A stretch of 32,330 nt of DNA from DATLYH01 sp035575035 (GTDB lineage Bacteria; Planctomycetota; Planctomycetia; Gemmatales; Gemmataceae). The position numbers and the translations under genes are program-made. The stretch covers positions 1 to 32,330 of the forward strand of contig DATLYH010000317.1 in the NCBI GenBank assembly GCA_035575035.1. Direction: 5' to 3'. The notes beneath the pieces were generated by a model, which was not told where the DNA came from, searched no databases, and was given only the letters and a program-made list of their open reading frames with translations. Positions 1 through 7,034 of the stretch are shown in pieces. Within the stretch, counting starts at the first letter, position 1; each line of letters begins with the position of its first letter.

Positions 1-157
1 TCCAGTCGGCGTAGGCCTTCTTGGCCACGATCTTGCCCTTTTCGACGAGCCGTTCCAGGATCCGGGCGATGTCGAAGCGTTCTCGCCGCCCCTGGAAGCC
101 CAGGGCCAGGTTCTCAAAGTCAACGAAGATCGCTAGGGAGCGCTCGCCGTTGGGCAC
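1..157 (-). CDS. NYN-domain (LabA/DUF88-like) protein, N-terminal part, cut by window edge
   Basis: The visible 52 residues begin at a GTG (complement of 155-157) with an AAAGGAT ribosome-binding site about 8 bases upstream. They read MPNGERSLAIFVDFENLALG and then an Arg-rich stretch, ending in KIVAKKAYADW at the edge. 'IFVDFENLA' is the first strand and first catalytic Asp of the NYN/PIN-like nuclease fold, and the following 'R.FDIARILERLVEKGKIVAKKAYADW' matches the LabA/DUF88 family, in which the next strand continues as 'YGDW'. By family knowledge these are predicted metal-dependent RNases; here only the first acidic residues (D and E in VDFEN) can be seen. The C-terminus, where many relatives carry an OST-HTH/LOTUS domain, lies outside the window. 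It may be read upstream-to-downstream with nothing else visible here; the FHA gene is on the same strand about 280 bases upstream of it. Confidence 0.72.
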   Translation of the reverse strand, partial: MPNGERSLAIFVDFENLALGFQGRRERFDIARILERLVEKGKIVAKKAYADW

Positions 158-435
158 GCCAGATCCTTTCGCAGACAGGGGTCGCGCTGGGAAAAGTCGG
201 GAGAGCCGGCAGGTTCCTTCCCTGACCGCCTCCTTTTTTATGATACTTCGGCGGGCCGTAGTTGTCTGCGGCGGGCCGCTCGCCGTTGGCAGGCCTGTGC
301 CGCGGGCGGGACTCGAACTGCACTCCCCATCAAGGCAAGGCCCCAAGCCGTCGCTTTTTCGGGAGGCGTGGACTACCTCCGTCGCAACCAAAGAATGGAG
401 GATAGCCAGCTGAAGCGGCGCTGGGGTACTACTCG

Positions 436-1935
436 CTATGCCGTGGGCACGAGTTTCAGTTGGTCGGCGGCACGGCCGAGGAAGCGGAGCAGCGGGCCGC
501 CGGGACCCAGGCGGATCCAGTCGCCCGGCTGAAGGATCACCTGTTGGACCACCGGGCGATCATTGACCAGGGTGCCGTTGCGGCTGCGGTCGCGCAGGAA
601 GAACGTGCGCCGGTCGTAGATGATCTCGCAATGGCGGGCCGAAACACCCGGGAACTCCGCGCTGTCGAAGACCAGGTCGCAGTCGGTCCGCCGGCCGAGC
701 GTGAAGCAGACGCCGTCGAGCAGGTGGTCTTTGCCGCGGAAGCGCAGCCGGGCGGGACCAGCGTCGGGCGGCTGCTGGGCCGGCAGCGGTGCCGCGTCCT
801 GGTGGCCGCACGGCAGGTCGCCGCGCAACGCCTGGGCCGCTACGTCCAGCGCCGCCTGGGCCGCGGCGTCGGGACCCAGGATGTGCACCCCGGCCGACCA
901 CGCAACGCCGTCGTCCAGAAGCGCCTCGCCGAAATCCTCCTCGGAGTCGTCCGCGCTTTCGGCCATCGCCTCCTCGACCTCCGCTTCCAGGGCGGCCGCT
1001 AACCCCGGCAGCCGGCCAGCCGATGCACTAAGCAGCACCACCCGCGGCGCCGCACGCGGCGCGAGCGCGGCGCCGGTCTGCTGCACGGCCTCGACCGCCT
1101 TGCGAACCAGCGGGGTGCAGAAACCGGCCAGGTCCTCAGGGTGCAGGATCAGGTTCTGGAACCAGTGCTCCGTCTGGATGGTCAGCTCCACCATCTGGCC
1201 GCGCTGGCAGGCGTCGAGCGCATTGTCGAGCTGCTCATAGACCGACTGCTCGGCCAAGGCAGAGTCGCGCAGATCACGCCGGCTCTGGCGGATGCAACGA
1301 TCAGCCACCGCATTGAGCAGCCGCTCCTTCCAGACGGCCACGCCCAACTCCGGCAAGGTCTGCGCGTCCACGAGCCGCAGCCAACCCTCCTCGGTCGAGA
1401 CACCCGCCACAGTCAGGGCATGCACGTCGGCATCCAGGACGATGGCCGGGCCGGGCCAGGGTTGCTCCGCATAGGCCGTCAGCGCGATGGCCAGCGGAGA
1501 CGGCACCGAGCCAAGCACGCGCAGCCGGGCCTTCTTCGCCAGGTCGGTCAGCAATCGGAGTTGGGTGTCACTGAGATAGGCTGGCATCGCCAGGGCCAGC
1601 CCCTCGGCCCGCACACAGGCCGACGGCAGCCGTTCCAGCACCAGGCTCACCGCCTGGGCGGCGTCGAGGCGGTGCCGGCCGGCGCTCCACTGCCGCGGCG
1701 TACCCAGGTGAGGCAGGAAGTTGAGACAGGCCAGGTGCGGCAGCCGGCGGCAAAGGCGGACACCGGCGAGGCCGACTTCCGGGTGGCGCCCTTCCAGGCT
1801 CAGCGCCAGCGGCAGTTCGCCGCTGCCGTCGTCCAACGGCAGCGCCTGCGGCAGCCCTGCCGTGCCGCCCACGGCGCGGACCCGGCTGGCGTTCACATCG
1901 AGGCCGATCAGGTTCCGCTCGCTCCGCTGTGCCAT
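436..1935 (-). CDS. Hsp70/actin-like ATPase-fold domain fused to C-terminal FHA domain
   Basis: A 499-residue protein. Residues 8-22 (NLIGLDVNASRVRAV) look like the phosphate-1 strand of the Hsp70/actin fold. Residues 164-180 (AIVLDADVHALTVAGVS) look like phosphate-2, and 298-316 (RVVLLSASAGRLPGLAAAL) like the adenosine motif that in Hsp70 reads 'vvlvGGssriP'. The Hsp70 motifs are degenerate, so ATPase activity is uncertain. An acidic stretch (about 317-342) and a Pro-rich linker (about 378-395) lead to a good FHA domain at about 396-490, with G414-R415, S432/H435 and N453-G454-T455, the residues that bind phosphothreonine peptides. No signal peptide or membrane segment is seen, so it is probably cytoplasmic. 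FHA domains usually read out Ser/Thr kinase signalling. The ATG at 1935 lies 36 bases downstream of the frameshifted retropepsin gene, with a GGCGAGG site before it, so co-transcription is possible. Identification of the FHA domain is firm; the Hsp70-like part is by motif pattern only. Confidence 0.82.
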   Translation of the reverse strand: MAQRSERNLIGLDVNASRVRAVGGTAGLPQALPLDDGSGELPLALSLEGRHPEVGLAGVRLCRRLPHLACLNFLPHLGTPRQWSAGRHRLDAAQAVSLVLERLPSACVRAEGLALAMPAYLSDTQLRLLTDLAKKARLRVLGSVPSPLAIALTAYAEQPWPGPAIVLDADVHALTVAGVSTEEGWLRLVDAQTLPELGVAVWKERLLNAVADRCIRQSRRDLRDSALAEQSVYEQLDNALDACQRGQMVELTIQTEHWFQNLILHPEDLAGFCTPLVRKAVEAVQQTGAALAPRAAPRVVLLSASAGRLPGLAAALEAEVEEAMAESADDSEEDFGEALLDDGVAWSAGVHILGPDAAAQAALDVAAQALRGDLPCGHQDAAPLPAQQPPDAGPARLRFRGKDHLLDGVCFTLGRRTDCDLVFDSAEFPGVSARHCEIIYDRRTFFLRDRSRNGTLVNDRPVVQQVILQPGDWIRLGPGGPLLRFLGRAADQLKLVPTA

Positions 1936-1971
1936 GACAGTGCCTCGCCTTGAAACTGGCTTGGTGCCAGG

Positions 1972-2396
1972 TTATTTCCCACCACTTGGTCGCACTTCAA
2001 ATAGACCCCGCGCCCGATAGAAGCACACGTCAAACTCCATGAAGAAGTTAACTTGTCCCAGGATTACCGGCATCCCGTCCGACTGCGCCCAGGCAAAGAC
2101 AGGCGTACAGAGGGAAGCCTCCCGACAACCGCCGTTACGACCAGAACGCGGGCTTCTACGCTGGCCATATTGCCGCTCAGCCGCACGGGAGTAGTCTGCT
2201 GTTCCCAGACCGCACCAAGCTGCAGGCCGACCGAGTGGGGCAGGACGTTAATGGCGGCTCCGGTGTCAAGCAGGCCGGAGACCGCGACGGACCGCTGGCC
2301 CAGTGTCAGGGTGAGCGGCAGGTACGGCATCCGGCTGGAGGCCCCTGTAGTCGAGTCTGCCTCGACGAAAGGGAATTGCTCGGCCGGTTGCGTCAT
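1972..2396 (-). pseudogene. Retropepsin-like aspartic protease homologue, broken by a one-base frameshift
   Basis: The first 99 residues from the ATG at 2396 contain the retropepsin active-site pattern GLLDTGAAINVLP (D44-T45-G46). The frame then ends shortly afterwards in a stop near 2064. In the neighbouring frame, from about 2100, the sequence continues without a gap as VFAWAQSDGMPVILGQVNFF and runs to a TAA at 1972-1974; 'ILGQ' is the second conserved motif of clan AA proteases. The join falls at a CTGTC around 2098-2102, where one missing base would restore a 141-residue protein. The ATG overlaps the stop of the upstream small gene (ATGA), which implies translational coupling. It could be a true pseudogene, a sequencing error or a rare programmed shift; no classic slippery heptamer is visible. 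An intact relative with the same gene order lies at 20724-21143. Confidence 0.72.
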
Positions 2397-2605
2397 GCGC
2401 GCGTCCTTTCCGCATCGAGGGCTTGCTCCAGTACCCGCGCCGCCTCGAACGCCTCATAAGGCGACCAGATAGGGTATTCAGCTCCCGGTCTTAGCTCAGG
2501 CAGGCCCTCTTCACGGGCAAGTTCGTCGGCCAGGAACTGGAGCAGACGTAGCTTGTCTTGGTGAGACAAGGACTGGACAGCAGGTAACAGCTCCGCAAGC
2601 GACAT
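2393..2605 (-). CDS. Small hypothetical protein coupled to the retropepsin-like gene
   Basis: A 70-residue acidic helical protein beginning MSLAELLPAVQSLSHQDKLR. I chose the ATG at 2605 over the in-frame GTG at 2617 because GTGAGG lies about 6 bases upstream as a ribosome-binding site. Its TGA overlaps the ATG of the retropepsin gene by an ATGA, the usual sign of translational coupling. 'LLPAVQSLSHQDKLRLLQFLADELA' resembles the N-terminal helices of small bacterial proteins that accompany toxins or proteases, and the C-terminal half (YPIWSPYEAFEAARVLEQAL) is a second helix. No catalytic motif is visible. The same arrangement, a small protein followed by a retropepsin-like protein, is seen at 21146-21394, though the two small proteins are not obviously related. 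Function unknown; a chaperone- or antitoxin-like partner is only a guess. Confidence 0.66.
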   Translation of the reverse strand: MSLAELLPAVQSLSHQDKLRLLQFLADELAREEGLPELRPGAEYPIWSPYEAFEAARVLEQALDAERTRA

Positions 2606-2647
2606 CGCAAACCTCACTCGGCTTCATTGCAACGAACACAACAAGGC

Positions 2648-2768
2648 TCACCGAGCAACCCGAGGGATTTTTTTTGTCCATCACGATGACTTCATCTCCG
2701 GCAGTGGCCTGCGCCAGGACTTCACCCAGACGTGCGGGCAATTCTTGAACATCGATGAACGTGGACAT
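2648..2768 (-). pseudogene. Truncated Phd/YefM-type antitoxin remnant
   Basis: From an ATG at 2768 the frame reads MSTFIDVQELPARLGEVLAQ and then ATAGDEVIVMDKK, which matches the N-terminal DNA-binding half of Phd/YefM-like antitoxins ('I.ElrarL.e.l..a..GeeViIt'). A run of eight A on the coding strand (2668-2675) follows. Reading on in frame gives no family similarity. Dropping one A gives KKIPRVAR, the expected 'g.P.Arl' strand, but this meets a TGA at 2648-2650 at once. The gene therefore appears both shifted at a homopolymer and truncated, with no C-terminal toxin-binding region and no recognisable toxin next to it. It lies between the TolQ-like gene and the small retropepsin partner, on the same strand. 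Confidence 0.5.
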
Positions 2769-2877
2769 GAGGCCGGTCTCCAGGCCAGCGGAGTTGGCGG
2801 CCAGCTCAGCGGTAGCTCCTGAACCACGACGGCAACACCATTGCCAGCGGGAAAAGGCGCTGCCTTCACCTTGCCAT

Positions 2878-3684
2878 TTATGCTTCATGCACCAACTCCG
2901 GATCGTACAGCCGCAGCATCAGGTGTTCCTGGCAGTACTGCTGGCAGTCGATGACCAGCTGCTCCTCGTCGCGCTGGACCATATGAAGAAGAAACATCAC
3001 CACGACGCTCAGCGCCAGCGCCACCAGGGTGCAGTCGAAGGCGACGTTCAGATGCGCGGTGGCCTGCTTCAGGAAGGCCGGGATGTCCTTCGCCTCGTCG
3101 CCGGCCAGCGTCAGCGTCATCGCCAGGCCGCGCACCGTGCCGAGGAAGCCCAACGCGGGGATGGCCCAGGCCAGATAGTGCACCGTCGCCATGCTGGTCA
3201 CCAGCCGACCCAGCTCGACCTCGGCCTGCATCCGCACTGTTTCGCTGACGTCGCGGCTCGACCGGCTAACGGCGTACTTGCCCAGACCCAGACGGATCAT
3301 GTTGGCCAGGATGTACGGCCCGCCGCGGCTGGTGAGCTGCTCCAGTTTGCGCTGCAACGGCCGGGCGTCCTCGGGCAGGATGCGCACGCCTTCGTCGGTC
3401 GGCAGCAGGCCCAGGCCGAAGGCCCGCCGCTGCCGGCGCACCTCCAGGTAGCGGCTCAGGAGGATGAAGCCGGCCCAGGTAAAGCAACAGTAGCACGCGA
3501 TCTGTTCCGGCCCGAGCAGCAGCCGGCCGAAGCGCTCCGGCGTCCAGCCGGACCACTGGCTGCCGGCTGCCTGGCCGCCCGACAACCACTGCCACAACGG
3601 GATGCAGATGGCGCAGACCAGCGCCAGGGCCAGCACCAGAAGCGGCCACTCCCGGGTCTGCCGCCGCGAACGAGTCAACGCCAT
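2878..3684 (-). CDS. MotA/TolQ/ExbB-type proton channel family protein
   Basis: A 268-residue membrane protein. I prefer the ATG at 3684 (an AGGTGG site lies 8 bases upstream) to the in-frame GTG at 3696. Hydrophobic segments are at about 9-30, 56-77, 160-186 and 216-237. The third contains 'WAIPALGFLGTVRGLAMTL', the hallmark of the MotA/TolQ/ExbB channel domain, with the Pro and Gly residues lining the proton path; a long cytoplasmic loop (about 80-155) separates it from the second segment. Such proteins assemble with an ExbD/TolR or MotB partner to turn proton flow into mechanical work at the envelope; no partner gene is next to it here. Planctomycetes commonly have solitary copies. A promoter-like pair lies upstream at 3727-3756. 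Confidence 0.85.
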   Translation of the reverse strand: MALTRSRRQTREWPLLVLALALVCAICIPLWQWLSGGQAAGSQWSGWTPERFGRLLLGPEQIACYCCFTWAGFILLSRYLEVRRQRRAFGLGLLPTDEGVRILPEDARPLQRKLEQLTSRGGPYILANMIRLGLGKYAVSRSSRDVSETVRMQAEVELGRLVTSMATVHYLAWAIPALGFLGTVRGLAMTLTLAGDEAKDIPAFLKQATAHLNVAFDCTLVALALSVVVMFLLHMVQRDEEQLVIDCQQYCQEHLMLRLYDPELVHEA

Positions 3685-3726
3685 GGGGGTTGCCACCTAC
3701 AGCTCTCGGGGAAGGTCAAAGAATCG

Positions 3727-3756
3727 ATTCTCCGAGGTAGGTGCCGGAGTTGTCAA
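3727..3756 (-). promoter_or_regulatory. Predicted sigma-70-type promoter of the TolQ-like gene
   Basis: Reading the minus strand, a perfect TTGACA (complement of 3751-3756) is followed after 18 bases by GAGAAT (complement of 3727-3732), which matches TATAAT at four of six positions. It lies 43 bases upstream of the chosen ATG. The -35 is strong and the -10 weak, so this is a prediction from the sequence alone. Confidence 0.42.
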
Positions 3757-3863
3757 GGTCAGGGCGACCGATTTCGACCCCGATGCATCAACAATCATTA
3801 ATTCTTAATGCATGCCTTGCCGTCGAGGCCGGACGGTGCCGGAGGAGGAATGAGGAGGGAGGT

Positions 3864-3918
3864 AGCCGGCGCACTCGGTGGGCCGTTCGCGGCGGCTGGT
3901 ACACCGAGTGCGCCGGCT
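3864..3918 (-). terminator. Strong hairpin just after the sulfatase stop, candidate terminator or 3' stabiliser
   Basis: Two perfect 17-base arms, 3864-3880 and 3902-3918, enclose a 21-base loop. The hairpin begins 5 bases past the sulfatase TGA (3923-3925). No T run follows on the minus strand, so it may act as a mRNA 3'-end stabiliser or a Rho-assisted stop rather than a classic intrinsic terminator. Confidence 0.5.
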
Positions 3919-3922
3919 CCGT

Positions 3923-5398
3923 TCACGGCTTGGCGGGCTTCTTGCGGGGCAGCACGGCGTTCATACCCTCGCGCCATGCCTGGAGCTTGAGACTCATCTC
4001 CGCGGCCGTGGCCCCGGCCCGCAGCGCGGAAACGTCGATGTCCTGGTACAGCTTGCGATACAAGGCCGGGTCGAAGTGTGGGTTCGGCGTGTTCTCCTGG
4101 GCGCCGACCTGCTTGCGCCAGGCGGCGAGCTTCGCCTTCAGCGTCGCGGCCCGCTGCGGTTCCTTCGCGGCCAGGTCGCGCGTCTCGCCGATGTCCTGGG
4201 CCAGGTTGAACAGTTCCACGCGCCCGTCCTCGTAGTGCTCCACCAACTTCCAGTCCCCTTCGCGGATGGCACCGGCAGGACGGCTCCCCTGGTTGGTGTA
4301 GTGCGGGAAGTGCCACAGTAGCGGTCGGGCCGGCAGCTCGCCCCCCTTCAGCAGCCCGGTCAGGCTCACGCCGTCGAGCGGGCCAGGCGCCTTGACGCCA
4401 CAGATCTCCAGGAAAGTCGGCACCCAGTCGGTGCTGATGACCGGCGTATCGACGACGCGGCCGGCGGGAACCTGGCCCGGCCAGCGCACGATCAAGGGGA
4501 CGCGCAGCCCTCCTTCATACACAAAACCCTTGCCCGCGCGATAGGGCGTGTTGTGCGTTGCGGGAGTGTTCGCCGACTCCAACACGTGCAGGCCGCCGTT
4601 GTCCGACGTGAAGACCACGAGGGTCCGGTCGGCGAGCTTCAGCTCATCGAGCCGGTCCAGGAGGCGGCCGATGCTGTCGTCAAGCGTGTGGATCATGGCC
4701 GCGTAGATCGGGTTGAAAGTGCCCTGGTACTTGGCGATCAGCTCGGGCTTGGCGGCCAGCGGGATGTGCGGGTTGTTGTGGGCCAGGTAGAGGAAGAACG
4801 GCCGGTCCTTGTTCTCTTCCAGGAACTTCAGCGCCTCGTTCGTAAGGCCGTACTCCCCCTTGCCCCCTTCAGTCTCGGACGGCGGCGTGTTGGCCTGACC
4901 GGCGTAAACGAAGTCAAAGCCCTGCTCCCGGGGGCCGAAGCCGGCGCCGCCGAGATGCCACTTACCGATGCAGGCCGACACGTAGCCGGCCTCCTTGAGC
5001 AGTTCGGCGATGGTCTTCTCTTCGAGCGGCAGCTGCATGTTGATCTTCGGATGGAGCAGTTTCTGCGACGGCGTATCGGGCCGGCCGGGCAGGTAGGTCG
5101 TGAGGTGGAGGCGGGCCGGCGTCTTGCCGGTCATGATGGCCGCGCGGGTCGGGGAGCAGATCGGCTGGGCGCAGTACGAGGAAGTGAACCGCATCCCCTG
5201 CGCGGCCAGCTTGTCAAGGTTCGGCGTGTGGTGCTCCTTGCGGCCATAGCAGGCCAGGTCGTTGATGCCCAGGTCGTCCGCGAGGATGAAGACGATGTTG
5301 GGCCGGGCCGGGGGGTCAGCCGCTTTGCCCTCCGCACCCAGGCCGACAACGCTCGCCACGGTGAGCAACCCTGACAGGCACAGGATGGTCCGCACCAT
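3923..5398 (-). CDS. Secreted arylsulfatase (formylglycine-dependent sulfatase)
   Basis: A 491-residue type I sulfatase. A signal peptide covers about residues 1-27. Metal ligands D41-D42 lie in 'FILADDLG'. The maturation motif C81-S-P-T-R85 is intact, so C81 can be converted to formylglycine by a sulfatase-modifying enzyme. K146 and H148 (GKWHLGG) and D266-N267 (FTSDNGG), with K290, complete the active site. These enzymes hydrolyse sulfate esters, in planctomycetes often on sulfated polysaccharides; the exact substrate cannot be read from the sequence. The ATG at 5398 has AGGGAG about 9 bases upstream. It is divergent from the PQQ beta-propeller gene at 5632, with a tandem repeat between them, and is followed by a strong hairpin. 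Family length is normal and all key residues are present. Confidence 0.93.
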   Translation of the reverse strand: MVRTILCLSGLLTVASVVGLGAEGKAADPPARPNIVFILADDLGINDLACYGRKEHHTPNLDKLAAQGMRFTSSYCAQPICSPTRAAIMTGKTPARLHLTTYLPGRPDTPSQKLLHPKINMQLPLEEKTIAELLKEAGYVSACIGKWHLGGAGFGPREQGFDFVYAGQANTPPSETEGGKGEYGLTNEALKFLEENKDRPFFLYLAHNNPHIPLAAKPELIAKYQGTFNPIYAAMIHTLDDSIGRLLDRLDELKLADRTLVVFTSDNGGLHVLESANTPATHNTPYRAGKGFVYEGGLRVPLIVRWPGQVPAGRVVDTPVISTDWVPTFLEICGVKAPGPLDGVSLTGLLKGGELPARPLLWHFPHYTNQGSRPAGAIREGDWKLVEHYEDGRVELFNLAQDIGETRDLAAKEPQRAATLKAKLAAWRKQVGAQENTPNPHFDPALYRKLYQDIDVSALRAGATAAEMSLKLQAWREGMNAVLPRKKPAKP

Positions 5399-5457
5399 GA
5401 TGCATACTCCCTGAAGCTGACAAGTTATTTCCGGTCATCATAGGAAATCGTTGGCCG

Positions 5458-5569
5458 GCCGCGAGGGGGCGACGCTAAACCGCAAGCGGCAACAAGTGCT
5501 TTCCCTACCGACAGCCGCGAGAGGGCGACGCTAAGCTGCAAGCGGCAACAAGTGCTTTCCCCACCGGCA
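5458..5569. repeat. Two-unit tandem direct repeat, 56-bp period
   Basis: Unit 1 (5458-5513) and unit 2 (5514-5569) differ at only a handful of positions and share blocks such as GGGCGACGCTAA and GCAAGCGGCAACAAGTGCTT. They fill most of the space between the divergent sulfatase and beta-propeller genes. No coding sense is apparent. The pattern is that of a dispersed intergenic element in two copies. Confidence 0.85.
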
Positions 5570-5631
5570 GGTCTTCGGTTAAACTCCTGGCGAGGCCTTC
5601 TATCGCCCGCCGTCTTACCTGGGAAACCATC

Positions 5632-6900
5632 ATGAGCCAACGCCTCACCGGACTGCTGCCGATCGGGATTCTGCTGTTGACCGGAGCCGCGGTCGGCGCC
5701 GACTGGCCGGCTTTCCGCGGTCCCCACGGCGACGGGACCAGCCCGGAGCGCGGCCTGCCGATCAAGTGGGGCGCCCAGGAGAACATCGTCTGGAAGACCC
5801 GCCTTCCCGGGCCGGGCACCTCCAGCCCCATCGTCTGGGGGGACCGCGTCTTCGTGACCTGCTACACCGGCTACGGCGAAGCCCGGGGCAAGAAGGGCGA
5901 CCTCGAAAAACTTCGCCGCCACCTGCTCTGCGTGGACCGCCCGACTGGCCAGATCCTCTGGGACCGGCCGGTCGCCGCCTTGCAGCCGGAGACCGAGTTC
6001 AACAGCTATATCGCTCAGCACGGCTACGCTTCCAGCACGCCGGTAACCGACGGCGAGCGCGTCTACGTCTTCTTCGGCCGCACCGGGGTGCTCGCCTTTG
6101 ACTTCGAGGGGAAGCAACTCTGGCAAACGGAGGTCGGCACCTGGCTCAACAGCTGGGGCTCCGCCGCCAGTCCCATCCTTTACCGGAATCTGGTCATCGT
6201 CAACGCCTCCATCGAGAACGGGGCGCTGATCGCGCTGGACAAGGCTACCGGCAACCGGGTCTGGCGAGCGAAGGGGGTTCCCGACTGCTGGTCCACGCCG
6301 CTGTTGGTCGAGGTTCCCGGCGGCAAGCCGGAATTGGTGATCAACAGCCAGGGGCTGCTTTTCGGGTTCGATCCCGACAAGGGGGAGGAACTGTGGCGCT
6401 GCGAGGGGATTGAGACCTCGGCGGCAACCTCGTCGCCGGTGGCCGGCCGCGGCGTCGTTTTTCTCATGGGCGCCGGTCCGGGCGGCAACCTGACCATGGC
6501 GGTCCGCGCCGGCGGCCGTGGCGACGTAACCAAGACGCACATCGTCTGGAAGCAGAAGGGGGGCGCCAACCATTGCTCTCCCATCCTGGTGGGGGACTAC
6601 CTCTACTGGATCAGCGGCCAGGCCGTCTGCTTGCGGGCCGACACCGGCCAGGTCGTCTTCCAGGAGCGGCTCTACCCGGCCAGCCAGGAGTTCGTCTCGC
6701 CGGTGGCCGCGGAAGGGAAAATCTTCGCCTTCACCCGCCGCAATGGTGCCTTCGTGCTGGCGGCCAAGGACCGCCTGGAGCAGCTGGCGCACAATGAGCT
6801 GGGCGATGCCAGCGACTTCAACGCCAGCCCGGCCGTCAGCCACGGCCAGATCCTGATCCGCTCCAACGAGTACCTCTACTGCATCGGCGCGAAGAAGTGA
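5632..6900 (+). CDS. Secreted PQQ-like (BamB-type) beta-propeller protein
   Basis: A 422-residue exported protein. Residues 1-23 form a signal peptide ending VGA, followed by DWPAFRGPHGDGTSPERGLP, a start very characteristic of planctomycete 'PQQ-binding-like beta-propeller' proteins. The body holds repeated blade motifs of the type 'L..ld..tG...W....' (LCVDRPTGQILWDRP, LIALDKATGNRVWRAKG, LFGFDPDKGEELWRCEG, VCLRADTGQVVFQE). No dehydrogenase catalytic residues or heme site are visible, so it is more likely a binding or scaffold protein than a quinoprotein dehydrogenase. The name BamB applies only by fold; there is no Bam context. The ATG is preceded by GGGAAA about 8 bases upstream. Confidence 0.88.
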   Translation: MSQRLTGLLPIGILLLTGAAVGADWPAFRGPHGDGTSPERGLPIKWGAQENIVWKTRLPGPGTSSPIVWGDRVFVTCYTGYGEARGKKGDLEKLRRHLLCVDRPTGQILWDRPVAALQPETEFNSYIAQHGYASSTPVTDGERVYVFFGRTGVLAFDFEGKQLWQTEVGTWLNSWGSAASPILYRNLVIVNASIENGALIALDKATGNRVWRAKGVPDCWSTPLLVEVPGGKPELVINSQGLLFGFDPDKGEELWRCEGIETSAATSSPVAGRGVVFLMGAGPGGNLTMAVRAGGRGDVTKTHIVWKQKGGANHCSPILVGDYLYWISGQAVCLRADTGQVVFQERLYPASQEFVSPVAAEGKIFAFTRRNGAFVLAAKDRLEQLAHNELGDASDFNASPAVSHGQILIRSNEYLYCIGAKK

Positions 6901-7034
6901 GATAGAACGAGCCGCCGTCCACTCCGACACACCCGGGGAAGGTCGGCTCATGGAGGCGGCCGATCTGCGGAGCGAATGAGTTGCTCTCTTCCCCGTGAAG
7001 GCAGCACCGCCAAGCGGGAGGGTAGCCGGCCGTT

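Noticed and set aside
290..400. A possible tRNA on the minus strand, because of the T-loop-like GTTCGAGTC (complement of about 309-317)
   Set aside because: The T-stem bases on either side do not pair, and no acceptor stem or anticodon arm can be formed.
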